Shown here in pieces: positions 31,348 to 40,754 of a stretch of DNA of 64,000 nt; position 1 is the first letter of the stretch; the number at the start of each line of letters is the position of its first letter. The stretch is from contig JAEPNP010000001.1 of assembly GCA_017643395.1 (NCBI GenBank), positions 1,611,001 to 1,675,000 on the forward strand, written 5' to 3'. Below the pieces are notes generated by a model. It worked only from the letters and a program-made list of their open reading frames with translations. It ran no database searches and was not told the DNA's origin. Both the position numbers and the translations under genes were made by a program. Source of the stretch: Rhodothermales bacterium (lineage in GTDB: Bacteria; Bacteroidota; Rhodothermia; Rhodothermales; UBA10348).

Positions 31348-33335
31348 TGCTGGCGGTCGGCCTTCCGTTTCTGAACGAGATGGTGGCGCTGTTCATCGCC
31401 GCCGTTGCCATCGCGTACCTCTGCTACCGGCTGCGGCTGGTGCCGATCGTCGGGTTCCTGATAGCCGGCGTGGTCATCGGGCCCAGTGCGCTTGGACTGG
31501 TTGCCAATCAGGAGTTGGTGGATATCCTGGCAGAAGTCGGGGTGATTCTGCTGCTGTTCACCATCGGCATGGAGTTCAGTCTGGAGGCTTTGAGCCGACT
31601 TCGGCGTGCCATCCTGGTGGCCGGCGGCCTGCAGGTTACGGTTACCATCGCGGTGGTTGCCGGGATTCTGGCGGCGCTCGGAGTGGGCTGGAATGCGGCC
31701 ATCTTCACAGGCTGTCTCGTTGCGCTGAGCTCGACCGCGATTGTGCTGGGGCTGCTCAGCGAGCGTGACGAGACCGACACACCGGGAGGACGCATCTCCC
31801 TGGCGGTGCTGATCTTCCAGGACCTCGCTATCGTGGTCATGGTGCTGCTTGTCCCGATTCTTGCGGGCCAGGGCGGAGGGCCGAGTGAAGTCGCCATTGT
31901 GCTCGGCAAGGCGCTGCTGCTCATCGGCGCTGTGCTGCTGCTGGCCAGACGGGTGGTTCCGTGGATGCTGGAACACATCGCTCATACCCGGCGCCAGGAG
32001 ATGTTTCTGCTCGCCGTGGTGGCTATCTGTTTCGGGACCACGGCGCTGTCGGCCGTGGCCGGCGTCAGCCTTGCTCTGGGGGCGTTTCTGGCAGGGCTGG
32101 TGGTGAGCGAAAGCCGCTATCGGGACCATGCGCTGAGTGAGATACTGCCTCTGCGCACCGTGTTCAATGCGGTGTTCTTTGCGTCGGTCGGCATGCTGCT
32201 CGACCTGAGATTCCTCATGGAGCATCCGTTCCTGGTGTTGGCCGCCGCCGGGGCCGTCATTCTGCTGAAGATGCTCATCACCGCCGGCAGCGTGCTGGCG
32301 CTGGGTTATCCGACTCGAATTGCCGTGATTGTAGGGGTCGCGCTGGCGCAGGTTGGCGAGTTTTCCTTTGTGCTCGAGCGCGCCGGACGGGAGGTTGGCC
32401 TTACACCCGCGGGCATGGGTGACACGGGTGCGCAGACCTTCATTGCAGCCACGGTGCTGCTCATGTTGTTGACGCCCTTCCAGGTCGGGGCGGCTCCGGG
32501 AATCGCAAGGCGCCTGACGAGCGATCCGGACGGACGAGGTGAGGCCGCCGACGAGCAGGATCGCCACGAGGACCACGTGGTCGTTGTCGGCTACGGGCAC
32601 GCCGGCCGGCGCATTGTCAAGGTGCTTGCCGAGCGCCGCATTCCCTATGTGGTCGTCGAAATGAATCCCGAATCGGTGCGGGAAATGGAGGCGGAGGGCA
32701 TTCCGGTCATTTTCGGGGACGCCTCCCGTCCCCATATCCTGGAAATCGCCGAGATCGAGAAGGCCAAGCTGTGCGTCCTGGTTACGAACGAGCCCAAGCT
32801 GTCTGCGCCGATCATCCGGCAGGCTCGCTACATGAATCCGACCCTGCAGATCATCTCCCGCACGCGCTACCTGTCTGACATGGAGTCGCTGCAGGCGGCA
32901 GGGGCGGACATCGTGGTGCCCGAAGAGATGGAAACCACGGTGCGCATTTTCTCTCATGTGCTGAGCGCATACATGATTCCGGCCGAAGAGATAGACCGGC
33001 AGATCCGCATGCTGAGGGCAGACGACTACGGCGTGATGCGCGGCAGCATTCAGGAGGCACATCTGATGGTGCTGCAGGGCCTGGATGAGGAGGGCATGCA
33101 CACCCGTGCAGTGGCAGTTCGGGGCGGCGCCCCGGCGGTCGGACTGACGCTCATGGAACTCGCGCTCCGGCAGCGCTACGGCGTTACCGTGCTGGCCGTG
33201 CGCAGGGCCGGTCGCACCATCGCCAATCCGGCCGGCATCTTTGCCATCGATGAGGGGGATCGCCTGGTGATGGTGGGCACCGCGGAGCAGTTTCTGGAGT
33301 GTGCCGAGCTCTTCCGCGAGCCTGTGGACGCGTAG
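31344..33335 (+). CDS. CPA2 cation:proton antiporter with TrkA-N/TrkA-C domains (KefB/C type)
   Basis: 663 residues. The first ~390 hold 12-13 membrane segments of the Na+/H+ exchanger fold (IVGFLIAGVVIGPSALGL, LLLFTIGMEFSLE, LSSTAIVLGLL, LIFQDLAIVVMVLLVP, FFASVGMLLDLRF). A Rossmann RCK domain follows (DHVVVVGYGHAGRRIVKVLAERRIPYVVVEMN, VIFGDASRPHILEIAEIE), then a TrkA-C domain at the end (AVGLTLMELALRQRYGVTVLAVRR, GDRLVMVGTAEQ). It would exchange K+ or Na+ for protons under nucleotide control. Start ATG at 31344 overlaps the stop of the thioredoxin-like gene; that redox link recalls glutathione control of Kef but is inference. Confidence 0.92.
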   Translation: MMLAVGLPFLNEMVALFIAAVAIAYLCYRLRLVPIVGFLIAGVVIGPSALGLVANQELVDILAEVGVILLLFTIGMEFSLEALSRLRRAILVAGGLQVTVTIAVVAGILAALGVGWNAAIFTGCLVALSSTAIVLGLLSERDETDTPGGRISLAVLIFQDLAIVVMVLLVPILAGQGGGPSEVAIVLGKALLLIGAVLLLARRVVPWMLEHIAHTRRQEMFLLAVVAICFGTTALSAVAGVSLALGAFLAGLVVSESRYRDHALSEILPLRTVFNAVFFASVGMLLDLRFLMEHPFLVLAAAGAVILLKMLITAGSVLALGYPTRIAVIVGVALAQVGEFSFVLERAGREVGLTPAGMGDTGAQTFIAATVLLMLLTPFQVGAAPGIARRLTSDPDGRGEAADEQDRHEDHVVVVGYGHAGRRIVKVLAERRIPYVVVEMNPESVREMEAEGIPVIFGDASRPHILEIAEIEKAKLCVLVTNEPKLSAPIIRQARYMNPTLQIISRTRYLSDMESLQAAGADIVVPEEMETTVRIFSHVLSAYMIPAEEIDRQIRMLRADDYGVMRGSIQEAHLMVLQGLDEEGMHTRAVAVRGGAPAVGLTLMELALRQRYGVTVLAVRRAGRTIANPAGIFAIDEGDRLVMVGTAEQFLECAELFREPVDA

Positions 33336-33402
33336 CTGCTCGAGGCGAACCGCCCGGCTCGGGTCCAGGGGGAGAGCACGTCTCGAAGAGGAGGGATAAT
33401 CC

Positions 33403-33419
33403 GTAGGGGATGCCCCTAC
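33403..33419. terminator. Short hairpin after the antiporter gene
   Basis: GTAGGGG (33403-33409) and CCCCTAC (33413-33419) flank an ATG loop ~70 bp after the antiporter stop. No T tract follows. The rest of 33336-33524 shows no gene. Confidence 0.35.
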
Positions 33420-33524
33420 ATCCCGGGTGGGGAAGGTCGGACGATGGGGGTCCGGGTTGTACGGCGCTGTGGGGGCCGCTGGGACCGTAGGCTTCGATAG
33501 CCACAAGGCTCATCCCATCGAACC

Positions 33525-34079
33525 ATGATTTACGGTCCTCTGTCCCAACTGCTGGCGCTTGCAGCGCTGCTTCTGCTGCCTACGGAAAGACTGGACATCG
33601 ATGCAGCTTCCGCGCGCATGGAGGTGTCGGGAACCTCTACCGTGCATGACTGGAGTTGCGCGGTCGAGTCGGTCACTGGTTGGGTGAACACAGACGATTC
33701 CGGTGACGTGGCGTCCGGGGCGATCCAGGTCCCTGCCGGTGCCATCGAATGCGGCAAACGCGTCATGAATCGCAAGCTTCGCGATGCGCTGCGGGCAGAG
33801 GACCACCCTGTCATCGAGTTCCGCGGTGAGCGGGTGGTACGGCGCGGCGATGCGCTCGCCGTGGAGGGACGGCTCAGCGTGGCCGGTACGACGGCCGAGA
33901 TGACGGTGCCCGTGGAGGCAGTCCCCGAGCAGTCGGGTTACCGCCTGTCCGGGACCGTCACGCTGAGCCTGGAGGCCCTGAATGTCGACCGGCCGTCGGC
34001 AGTCCTTGGAACGATCAAGACGGGCGATGAGGTCACAGTCAGCTTCAGCGTGCTGGCAATACCGGGGAGCGCATCGTGA
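33525..34079 (+). CDS. YceI family lipid-binding protein, first of tandem pair
   Basis: 184 residues with a short exported N-terminus (MIYGPLSQLLALAALLLLP). The YceI lipocalin-like barrel is clear: SARMEVSGTSTVHDWSCAVE, IQVPAGAIECGKRVMNRKLRDALRAEDHPVIEFRGE, VEGRLSVAGTTAEMTVPVEA and VLGTIKTGDEVTVSFSVLA. YceI proteins bind long isoprenoid or amphipathic lipids in the periplasm. The TGA overlaps the GTG start of a second YceI gene, which in turn overlaps a barrel gene, making a tightly coupled three-gene operon. Confidence 0.88.
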   Translation: MIYGPLSQLLALAALLLLPTERLDIDAASARMEVSGTSTVHDWSCAVESVTGWVNTDDSGDVASGAIQVPAGAIECGKRVMNRKLRDALRAEDHPVIEFRGERVVRRGDALAVEGRLSVAGTTAEMTVPVEAVPEQSGYRLSGTVTLSLEALNVDRPSAVLGTIKTGDEVTVSFSVLAIPGSAS

Positions 34080-34669
34080 GGACGGCCCTGCTCATACCCG
34101 TGTTGGCCTGCGCGACGATTGCCTCGGCACAGATGCCGGTGGACGTGCTTCCTTCCAGTCGGGCATGGATCGAAGGGTCCGCTTCGGGCCGGAAGTTTGT
34201 CTGCCAGGTGGACTCCGTCGCAGGGACCGGGAGCTGGGATAAAACCGTCTCCGGAGAGCTCGCCATCTCGGTCGAGGGCATCGCCTGCGAAAACCGCCGC
34301 ATGACCGCGGATCTGCGCGACCTGCTCGATGTGACGGCGCATCCCTTCATCGAGTACGAGGTCCTGCGCGCCTGGCCGGAGAGCGATTCCGCCTCCGCCG
34401 TGGCCGACGGTTGGCTAACGGTAGCCGGAGCCTCTCGCCAGACTCAGGTCAGCGGCACGCTGGAGCGGGTCAACGCCGAGACAGCCCGTCTGCGCGGATC
34501 GGTTGATCTGATGCTGACCGACTTCGGGTTGCAGCCCCCCACCAAATTCTTCGGCCTGATCAAGGTCCGAAACCGGATAACCGTGCGATTTGACATCCAG
34601 GCTGCCGTGGGAGCGGCGGCCGTCGAGTCCACGCCTATGAACACCCCAACCAACAGAAACAAGTCATGA
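34076..34669 (+). CDS. YceI-like protein, second of tandem pair
   Basis: 197 residues from a GTG at 34076 (GTGA overlap with the gene before); signal peptide MRTALLIPVLACATIASAQ. It keeps the YceI pattern in diverged form: GSASGRKFVCQVDSVAGTG, IACENRRMTADLRDLLDVTAHPFIEYEV, DGWLTVAGASRQTQVSGTLE and PTKFFGLIKVRNRITVRFDI. The two copies align over the barrel but share limited identity, so the duplication is old or they were recruited separately. The C-terminal 15 residues are Thr/Asn-rich. The stop overlaps the next start as ATGA. Confidence 0.85.
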   Translation: MRTALLIPVLACATIASAQMPVDVLPSSRAWIEGSASGRKFVCQVDSVAGTGSWDKTVSGELAISVEGIACENRRMTADLRDLLDVTAHPFIEYEVLRAWPESDSASAVADGWLTVAGASRQTQVSGTLERVNAETARLRGSVDLMLTDFGLQPPTKFFGLIKVRNRITVRFDIQAAVGAAAVESTPMNTPTNRNKS

Positions 34670-35937
34670 CACGCGCCAACAAAACCCTGACCACCCTGCT
34701 GGCCAGCGCGGCGCTGATGCTAGCGGCCTGGGCGCCAAACAGCGCGATTGCCCAGTCGACCGCAATTCAGTTCAGCCGACCGGCAGGACAGACTGGTCTC
34801 CACGTTTTCGAGACCAGCAAGAACGATACGACCCCCTACACACCCCTGGGCCTGTACATCGGGGGTGCGTTCACCCAGCAGTTCCAGTCCCTGACCAACG
34901 AGAATTCGGCGCTGCCGAACATCGTGGATGGAGTGGACCAGAACGCCGCTCAGGAGATCGGAGCCGGATTCAACCTGGCGACCGCCAACCTGAATCTGGG
35001 CGTTCAGCTCGCAGATGGAATGCGGGTCAACCTGATCACCTACCTGAGCTCCCGGCACCACGCCGAGGCCTGGGTGAAAGGTGGTTATCTGCAGGTGGAC
35101 AGGTCGCCGTTCGACAATGATGCGCTGGACAGCTTCTTCGAACTGGCCACTGTGCGTGTCGGACACTTCGAGATCAACTACGGAGACGCCCACTTCCGTC
35201 GCACAGACAACGGGAACGCCATGCACAACCCGTTTGTCGGCAACTACCTGGTGGAGGCGTTCACCACGGAGATCGGCGGCGAAGTGCTGCTTCAGAAAAA
35301 CGGCTTGCTCGGCCTGGTCGGCGTGACCGGTGGCGAGATCAAGGGCCGTGTCGAGCGACCGGATGACCGGGCCCTGGCTGTCTACGGCAAGGTCGGCATC
35401 GACCGCATGCTCAATGATGACGTGCGGGTTCGACTCACCGGATCCGTCTACAACACCGCCAAGTCCGTTTCCAATACCCTCTACTTCGGCGATCGCGCCG
35501 GATCCCGGTATTACAACGTGCTGGGAGGTGGGGACTGGTCGGGCAGGCTGAACCCGGGTCTCAGGGACGATGTGCAGTCCTTCATGATCAACCCGTTTGT
35601 GTCAGTGAAGGGCTTCGAGTTCTTCGGCACGTACGAAAGCGCAAACGGCAGCGACAAGGAGTTCACGCAGTTTGCTGCGGAGGGCATCTACCGGTTCGGC
35701 GCCGAGGAGAATCTCTATGCCGGAGTGCGCTACAACGAGGTGAGCGGAGAGTTGCTTGGCGACGGCAGCGACGTATCCGTGGACAGGCTGCAGATTGGCG
35801 GCGGCTGGTTCGTCACCGGCAACGTGCTACTCAAACTGGAATACGTATCCCAGAACTGGAATGACTATCCGGACGCGAGTGTATTCAGCGGCGGAAGGTT
35901 CGACGGGCTCATGGTCGAGGGAGTCGTGGCATTCTAG
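34666..35937 (+). CDS. Outer-membrane beta-barrel protein of the YceI operon
   Basis: 423 residues with a signal peptide ending near AIAQS. The mature chain consists of alternating amphipathic strands with many aromatic and Gly residues (LGLYIGGAFTQQFQSL, FNLATANLNLGVQLADGMRVNLITYLSS, VRVGHFEINYGDAHFRR, LYAGVRYNEVSGELLG) and ends MVEGVVAF, with the terminal Phe typical of outer-membrane barrels. By size it would have ~16 strands. It is translationally coupled to two YceI lipid-binding proteins, suggesting a lipid or hydrophobic-compound pathway across the envelope; this is inference. A strong terminator follows at 35979-36021. Confidence 0.85.
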   Translation: MTRANKTLTTLLASAALMLAAWAPNSAIAQSTAIQFSRPAGQTGLHVFETSKNDTTPYTPLGLYIGGAFTQQFQSLTNENSALPNIVDGVDQNAAQEIGAGFNLATANLNLGVQLADGMRVNLITYLSSRHHAEAWVKGGYLQVDRSPFDNDALDSFFELATVRVGHFEINYGDAHFRRTDNGNAMHNPFVGNYLVEAFTTEIGGEVLLQKNGLLGLVGVTGGEIKGRVERPDDRALAVYGKVGIDRMLNDDVRVRLTGSVYNTAKSVSNTLYFGDRAGSRYYNVLGGGDWSGRLNPGLRDDVQSFMINPFVSVKGFEFFGTYESANGSDKEFTQFAAEGIYRFGAEENLYAGVRYNEVSGELLGDGSDVSVDRLQIGGGWFVTGNVLLKLEYVSQNWNDYPDASVFSGGRFDGLMVEGVVAF

Positions 35938-35978
35938 CCACCCCAACGCCATACTTCCCGCTGAACACGTGTTCGGTA

Positions 35979-36021
35979 CGGGCGCCCTTCCTGTTTGGGG
36001 GGAGGGGCGCCCGGCTTTTTT
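35979..36021 (+). terminator. Intrinsic terminator of the YceI operon
   Basis: CGGGCGCCC (35979-35987) pairs with GGGCGCCCG (36005-36013), then GCTTTTTT ends at 36021. It lies 42 bp after the barrel stop and just before the convergent racemase gene. Confidence 0.9.
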
Positions 36022-36028
36022 GGAGGCC

Positions 36029-37060
36029 TCAGGAAATGACGGGCCAGGTGTCGGAGAGCCGATATCCGAGCGGCCACGGATCTTCCGGATCCAGCATCAG
36101 CTGGCGGGTGCCGGCAATCCAGGCCCGGCCGGAGACCGCAGGGATGACCGCCGGGCTGTCTCCAACAGTGCTTTCCGCTGCGATGGTGCAGTCAAACGTG
36201 GAGTCGATTATCGATCGGGCCACGTACCGGTCGCCGACGTTCATCTCGCCACGCGCATGCATCACGGCCATCCGGGCGGAGCACCCCGTCCCGGTCGGTG
36301 AGCGATCAATCTTGCCAGGCCGAATGGCCACGGCGTTGCGTCCCGTCAGCGCACCTTGCACGCGCTCCAGCGGGCCGGTGAACTGGCAAAATGAGAGATG
36401 CCTCCATTCCGGATTTTCCGGATGACGGAATCCGAGTTGCTCAGTAGCGGCATCGGCGATGCGAACACCGGTTTCTGCCAGGGCACGGGCCTCCGACGGA
36501 TCCAGCGCAAACCCCATCGCCCGGGCATCCACCAGGACGAAGGAGTCTCCGCCGTAGGCCGTATCGACCTGCAGCGTGCCGATGCCCTCCACCTCGATGT
36601 GTGCGTCCAGCCTGTCTACGAAGCTCGGCACGTTCGTCAAGGTGATTCGCTCCGCCTTTCCGTCCCGGCACTGGGCTCTCACCGTCACCAGGCCGGCCGG
36701 TGCCTCCAGTTTGAGCACGGTTTCGGGCTCGGTCATGGGCAGGATGCCTGTGTCGAGCAGCACCGTGGCGACGCAGATGGTGTTTGAGCCAGACATCGGC
36801 GGCGTGTCCTCGGGCTCCATGATGATCCAGGCCGCGTCCGCCTCCGGGTGGTGCGGAGGGACCAGCAGATTCACGTGCCTGAAGACTCCGCCGCGCGGCT
36901 CATTGAGCACAAACTGGCGAAGTCGGTCGTCGCGGGCGATGAAGGTGCGCTGCTCCCACAGCGACTCACCCGGCGGCGGTGGCACGCCGCCGACAATTAC
37001 GTCGCCCACTTCACCTTCGGCGTGGCAGCTGACAATGTGGACGACCCGGGTGCTTCTCAA
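36029..37060 (-). CDS. Proline racemase superfamily protein with Ser/Cys active pair
   Basis: 343 residues from a TTG at 37060 ([20 protein letters not shown] is the usual N-terminus). In proline racemase the two catalytic residues are Cys in MCGH and in GTGxC. Here the first site reads [16 protein letters not shown] (S90) and the second [12 protein letters not shown] (C261). A Ser/Cys pair occurs in superfamily members that act on hydroxyprolines as epimerases or dehydratases, so a hydroxyproline-related reaction is more likely than proline racemisation. It follows an SRPBCC gene by 4 bp. Confidence 0.88.
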   Translation of the reverse strand: MRSTRVVHIVSCHAEGEVGDVIVGGVPPPPGESLWEQRTFIARDDRLRQFVLNEPRGGVFRHVNLLVPPHHPEADAAWIIMEPEDTPPMSGSNTICVATVLLDTGILPMTEPETVLKLEAPAGLVTVRAQCRDGKAERITLTNVPSFVDRLDAHIEVEGIGTLQVDTAYGGDSFVLVDARAMGFALDPSEARALAETGVRIADAATEQLGFRHPENPEWRHLSFCQFTGPLERVQGALTGRNAVAIRPGKIDRSPTGTGCSARMAVMHARGEMNVGDRYVARSIIDSTFDCTIAAESTVGDSPAVIPAVSGRAWIAGTRQLMLDPEDPWPLGYRLSDTWPVIS

Positions 37061-37064
37061 GGGA

Positions 37065-37511
37065 TCAGGCCGTGACGGGGGACTCCAGGAAGTCTTTCAC
37101 TGCATGCAGGTCCTTCTCCAGAGCGCCGCCGATCATGCGCATGGTGAACGGGACCAGGAGCCTGGAAAGCAGCTTGTGAGGACGGGCATCCATGACGAGG
37201 GTGAGCTCGCTGCCTCCGTTTTGGGGCGTCACCGTAAACACCGAATCCCATACCGTGCCGTGAGAATCGGCAACAATCCGGATGTGGTTGGGCGGCTCAT
37301 ATTCGGTCACCTCCAGCACCGTGTCGGCTTCCCGGCCGTTCATCGTCCTGGTCTCCCGGAAGCGCAGTCCGACGCCGGATGTGACGTCGGACAGCACCTC
37401 TATGCCTGTGATGTCCGGAACGGCTTCGGCAAAGCGGTTGCAGTTGCCAATCACGGCGAACACGGCGTCGGGATCGGCCTGGATGTGGCAGGAGGTAGTC
37501 ACGGAGGCCAT
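37065..37511 (-). CDS. SRPBCC family protein
   Basis: 148 residues with the START-like helix-grip fold: opening strand [34 protein letters not shown], central sheet ([37 protein letters not shown]) and long C-terminal helix with [20 protein letters not shown]. Such proteins bind hydrophobic ligands or act as cyclases or coenzyme Q-binding proteins; ligand unknown. First gene of an operon with the racemase-family gene; divergent from the LLM oxidoreductase (71 bp between starts). Confidence 0.85.
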   Translation of the reverse strand: MASVTTSCHIQADPDAVFAVIGNCNRFAEAVPDITGIEVLSDVTSGVGLRFRETRTMNGREADTVLEVTEYEPPNHIRIVADSHGTVWDSVFTVTPQNGGSELTLVMDARPHKLLSRLLVPFTMRMIGGALEKDLHAVKDFLESPVTA

Positions 37512-37582
37512 GGCTCAGGCGGTCTGGTGGGACGCGAGTGGCCGCATGGCTAGCTTCACGGGAAGCGAACTACAGGCGGCGC

Positions 37583-38638
37583 ATGCAACTCGGAATCTAC
37601 ACCTTTGCGGAAAACACGCCAGACACTTCCTCGGGATCTGCCCGACCCGCAGAGGAGCGCATGAAAGATCTGCTCGACGAGGTGAAGCTCGCTGACGAGG
37701 TTGGTCTGGATGTCTACGCCGTAGGTGAGCATCACCGCCCGGAGTACCTGTCCTCCAGCCCGGCTACCTTTCTTGCGGCCGCCGCGGCCGTGACCAATCG
37801 CATCCGGCTCTCGAGCGCCGTGACCGTGTTGTCGTCGGACGACCCGGTTCGTGTCTTTCAGCAGTTCGCCACGGTGGACCTGATCTCGGCCGGGCGTACG
37901 GAGATCATGGTTGGTCGGGGGTCGTTCATCGAGTCCTTTCCGTTGTTCGGCAACGATTTGCGGGACTACGATGGGCTCTTTGCCGAGAAGCTGGACCTGC
38001 TCCTGAAGCTGAGGGCCGAGGAGCGCGTGACGTGGAGCGGTTCGCGCAGGCCAGGACTGGAAGACGCTGGAATCTATCCGCGACCCGTTCAGCAACCGCT
38101 GCCAGTCTGGCTGGCTGTGGGCGGCACGCCGGCATCTGTCGTACGGGCCGGAACGCTCGGACTGCCGCTTGCCCTGGCGATCATTGGAGGCAATCCCGCA
38201 CGATTTGCCGGCATGGCCGGTCTGTATCGGCAGACGCTGAACGAATCGGGCCATGACCCGAGTACTCCACTCAGCCTGAACCTGCACGGTTTCCTGGCCG
38301 ATAGTGCGGAGCGCGCGGCGGACATAGCCTGGGAGCCATTTTCGATGACCATGAATCGCATCGGCAGGGAACGAGGGTGGCCGCCAGTCTCACGGTCACA
38401 GTTCGAAGCTGAAATCGGACCTTCCGGAGCGCTACTCCTTGGAAGTCCCGAGGAGGTGGCGGCGAAGATCGCGCGCCACCACGCACTGTTTCGACACGAT
38501 CGCACACTCATTCAGCTCAGCGTAGGCTCTGTGCCGAGAGAGGCGATGATGCGGGCCATTGAGCTTCTGGGCACGGTAAAGCCCATCGTCCAGGAAATGA
38601 TCGACGGTCAGTCCGAAAGCGGACCGCCTGCCAGATAG
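37583..38638 (+). CDS. LLM-class flavin-dependent oxidoreductase (luciferase-like)
   Basis: 351 residues. The TIM-barrel signatures of bacterial luciferase-like monooxygenases are present: [83 protein letters not shown] and [31 protein letters not shown]. It would use reduced FMN (or F420) to act on an unknown substrate. Its last 31 bp overlap the end of the convergent ankyrin gene. Confidence 0.92.
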   Translation: MQLGIYTFAENTPDTSSGSARPAEERMKDLLDEVKLADEVGLDVYAVGEHHRPEYLSSSPATFLAAAAAVTNRIRLSSAVTVLSSDDPVRVFQQFATVDLISAGRTEIMVGRGSFIESFPLFGNDLRDYDGLFAEKLDLLLKLRAEERVTWSGSRRPGLEDAGIYPRPVQQPLPVWLAVGGTPASVVRAGTLGLPLALAIIGGNPARFAGMAGLYRQTLNESGHDPSTPLSLNLHGFLADSAERAADIAWEPFSMTMNRIGRERGWPPVSRSQFEAEIGPSGALLLGSPEEVAAKIARHHALFRHDRTLIQLSVGSVPREAMMRAIELLGTVKPIVQEMIDGQSESGPPAR

Positions 38639-39327
38639 CGCTCCATGGCGCTGACCCCGACACCGTGATCGGATTCGGAATTCCGCGCCGGGTGGATTCG
38701 GTGCGGTCCATGGAGCAGCATGCGCAGGATGGCATCCGGGCGACAGTGCCAGCTGGCCCAGGACAGCGGGCTGTCACCATGCGCGTCCGTCAGCTCAACA
38801 TTAGCTCCGGCCGCCAGGAGCTGCTGGATCATGGCTGCCGACCCGTATGCCGCCGCACGATGCAGCGGCGACTCTCCTCGTGTGCGCGCGTCTCGCATGA
38901 AGCTGCCGGTCTCGATGTCCGGGATCGTGCAGGCGTTGGGATCGGCGCCGTGATTCAGCAGGACGCGCACAACCGGCTCGAACGTGGACCTTCCGGGATG
39001 GCAAGTGGCAGCATGCAACGGCGTTTCGGCCGTGTCGGGCAGCGGGTACCTGGGGTCGGCGCCCCGCTCGATCAGAAACTCGCAGAGCTGCCAATGGCCG
39101 TGAAATGCCGCCCCGTTCAGATCCAGGTTAGCGCCGAGTGCTGCCAGCTTCGCCCCGGCCTCTGTCAGGCGTCGGACCGCCGAGACGTCGCCATAGTAGG
39201 CGCACCACCTGAGCACGGACGTTCCTTGTTCGTCGACGCTGTCCGGTGAAGCACCTGCTGCAAGGAGGTCCCAGACGAGATCTGTCCGTCCTGCTGCAAT
39301 ACGCCTGATGATGCCCTCGTGTACCAT
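38608..39327 (-). CDS. Ankyrin-repeat protein
   Basis: 239 residues from the ATG at 39327 ([16 protein letters not shown]); a longer start at 39381 would run onto the divergent gene's start. At least five ankyrin units are visible: [113 protein letters not shown]. No signal peptide. Protein-protein binding is expected; partner unknown. The 3' end overlaps the LLM gene by 31 bp, and the C-terminal ~30 residues are not repeat-like. Confidence 0.88.
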   Translation of the reverse strand: MVHEGIIRRIAAGRTDLVWDLLAAGASPDSVDEQGTSVLRWCAYYGDVSAVRRLTEAGAKLAALGANLDLNGAAFHGHWQLCEFLIERGADPRYPLPDTAETPLHAATCHPGRSTFEPVVRVLLNHGADPNACTIPDIETGSFMRDARTRGESPLHRAAAYGSAAMIQQLLAAGANVELTDAHGDSPLSWASWHCRPDAILRMLLHGPHRIHPARNSESDHGVGVSAMERYLAGGPLSD

Positions 39328-39380
39328 TTGCGATCTGCCTGCGTATTCTGCCAGAATACCCCCATCCGTGAGTGTCTGCA

Positions 39381-40271
39381 ATGTCCCGTCCAGTACTGCA
39401 CCTGTCCCTGGTTCTCTTGTTTGTGGCTGGCTGCGGCGGAGATGGCAACTCCGGCGTGATCGACGGAATGGATCTCGGCGAAACGCTGGAGCTCGATCTG
39501 GCGAATCTCGCGGCAGTTCCAGGCAGCGCGGACACGTGGTCCCTGTACACCGCCCAGGCCGAGGCAGAGCCGGTAGGCACTACCTGGCTTGCCATCGCCG
39601 TGGCACCGGCGGCGGCAGGATCCCTGGCGGTGGCTGTGGACGAAGAAGGCGTGCTGGTGCGGTCGCGTCTCTGGGGCATGGAAGACCCGGATGCCGCGTG
39701 GGAGAACTACTGGCGACAGTTTGAATACCGCCGTACCCGGGGCCTGCAGCCCGACTCGGTCAGGGTCCCGACGTACCGCGACAGTCTGCTGCTGGGGCAC
39801 GCCCACATCATGCTGGATGCCAACTACGTGATTCGGCACACCATGGCTGTGACCGGCCGGGATGAGCGCCCCCCGGAGTCGTTCTACCAGTCGGTCGCGA
39901 TGGCTTTCGATACGGTCTCGACCATGCTTGAGCCCCTGCGCTCACATGTGGGGTCGGCAGCGTTTGACGACTATGCCTCCAAGGCGGGGGAGACCGCAGA
40001 GGCCCTGCGTGGGCTTTCGGGTTCCGGCGATCTCAGGGACGCAGTAATGGACTTCCGGCGCCAGAGCTGTGGCTCCTGTCACCGGCTGGAAACACCGCAC
40101 GGTGAGCTTCGCGACGCCAGCATGACGCAGATGCCGGACCGACTCTGGTATCAGGTGGGACTCGATGTATGGCCGGTCCCGGGCGAGGAGACCGTTTCCC
40201 AGGAAGTCGCGGATCTCATCCGGCAGATGATGGAGACGCTGGAGCCCGGCCGCGCTCCTGCCGAATCGTGA
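39381..40271 (+). CDS. Lipoprotein with a single c-type heme motif
   Basis: 296 residues. ATG at 39381 opens a lipoprotein leader (LHLSLVLLFVAGCGG). The middle is helical with HAHIMLDANYVIRHTMAV and later FRRQSCGSCHRLETPHGEL, where CGSCH is a c-type heme site. The rest has no domain that I recognise. It is likely anchored to a membrane facing the periplasm and may take part in electron transfer. It is divergent from the ankyrin gene (53 bp between starts), and its final 56 bp overlap the convergent YgjV gene. Confidence 0.7.
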   Translation: MSRPVLHLSLVLLFVAGCGGDGNSGVIDGMDLGETLELDLANLAAVPGSADTWSLYTAQAEAEPVGTTWLAIAVAPAAAGSLAVAVDEEGVLVRSRLWGMEDPDAAWENYWRQFEYRRTRGLQPDSVRVPTYRDSLLLGHAHIMLDANYVIRHTMAVTGRDERPPESFYQSVAMAFDTVSTMLEPLRSHVGSAAFDDYASKAGETAEALRGLSGSGDLRDAVMDFRRQSCGSCHRLETPHGELRDASMTQMPDRLWYQVGLDVWPVPGEETVSQEVADLIRQMMETLEPGRAPAES

Positions 40272-40749
40272 CGATCAGCATCCAAAGCCCGGAGCTGAAC
40301 GAGAGGGCATCTGAAACCAGCCCCGGGACGGACCCGACGATCAGGTTGTGCACCAGCCACATGGGAATGCAGGCCACCAGCAGCGCGCGAAAGGGAATGA
40401 CCTTCAGCTGGTAGCGGCCCAGACTGATCAGGGCCAGCCCGAGGGACGCAAAGAGGGACTCCACGCCCGTCCAGGAGAATGCCATGATCCCGCCGATCAC
40501 AGGGATCGTAGCCAGGTACAGCAGGCGAAAATTGCTGCGATCGCCCAGGGGTATCGCAAGCAGCGCCTGCAGGCCGGCCGTAGTGAGGAGAAGGGCCGCC
40601 GTAGGAGCGCTGATGAGGGCGTAGTGCAGTGCAAACAGGAACGCTCCGAATGCCTGCCCGAGCAGCATCCAGGTGCGGGACCGGAAAAAGGGCCAGCCAA
40701 CGTTGGCTGCCACTCCGATGAAGCCGATTATGTCGGAGAAGGGAGGCAC
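40216..40749 (-). CDS. YgjV family inner-membrane protein
   Basis: 177 residues with about five membrane segments (IIGFIGVAANVGWPFF, FGAFLFALHYALI, AALLLTTAGLQALLAIPL, LATIPVIGGIMAFSW, CIPMWLVHNLIVG). Order and spacing fit the YgjV family, small membrane proteins of unknown function. Start is a GTG at 40749; the next gene starts divergently at a TTG only 5 bp away, which is very close for two 5' ends. The 3' end overlaps the heme lipoprotein gene by 56 bp on the opposite strand. Confidence 0.82.
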   Translation of the reverse strand: MPPFSDIIGFIGVAANVGWPFFRSRTWMLLGQAFGAFLFALHYALISAPTAALLLTTAGLQALLAIPLGDRSNFRLLYLATIPVIGGIMAFSWTGVESLFASLGLALISLGRYQLKVIPFRALLVACIPMWLVHNLIVGSVPGLVSDALSFSSGLWMLIVTIRQERGRAPASPSSAG

Positions 40750-40754
40750 GGGCG

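Noticed and set aside
31332-33506. A 724-codon open frame on the minus strand across the antiporter gene
   Set aside because: It is rich in His, Gln and Arg with no fold, and lies opposite a clear CPA2 antiporter; high GC keeps the antisense frame open.
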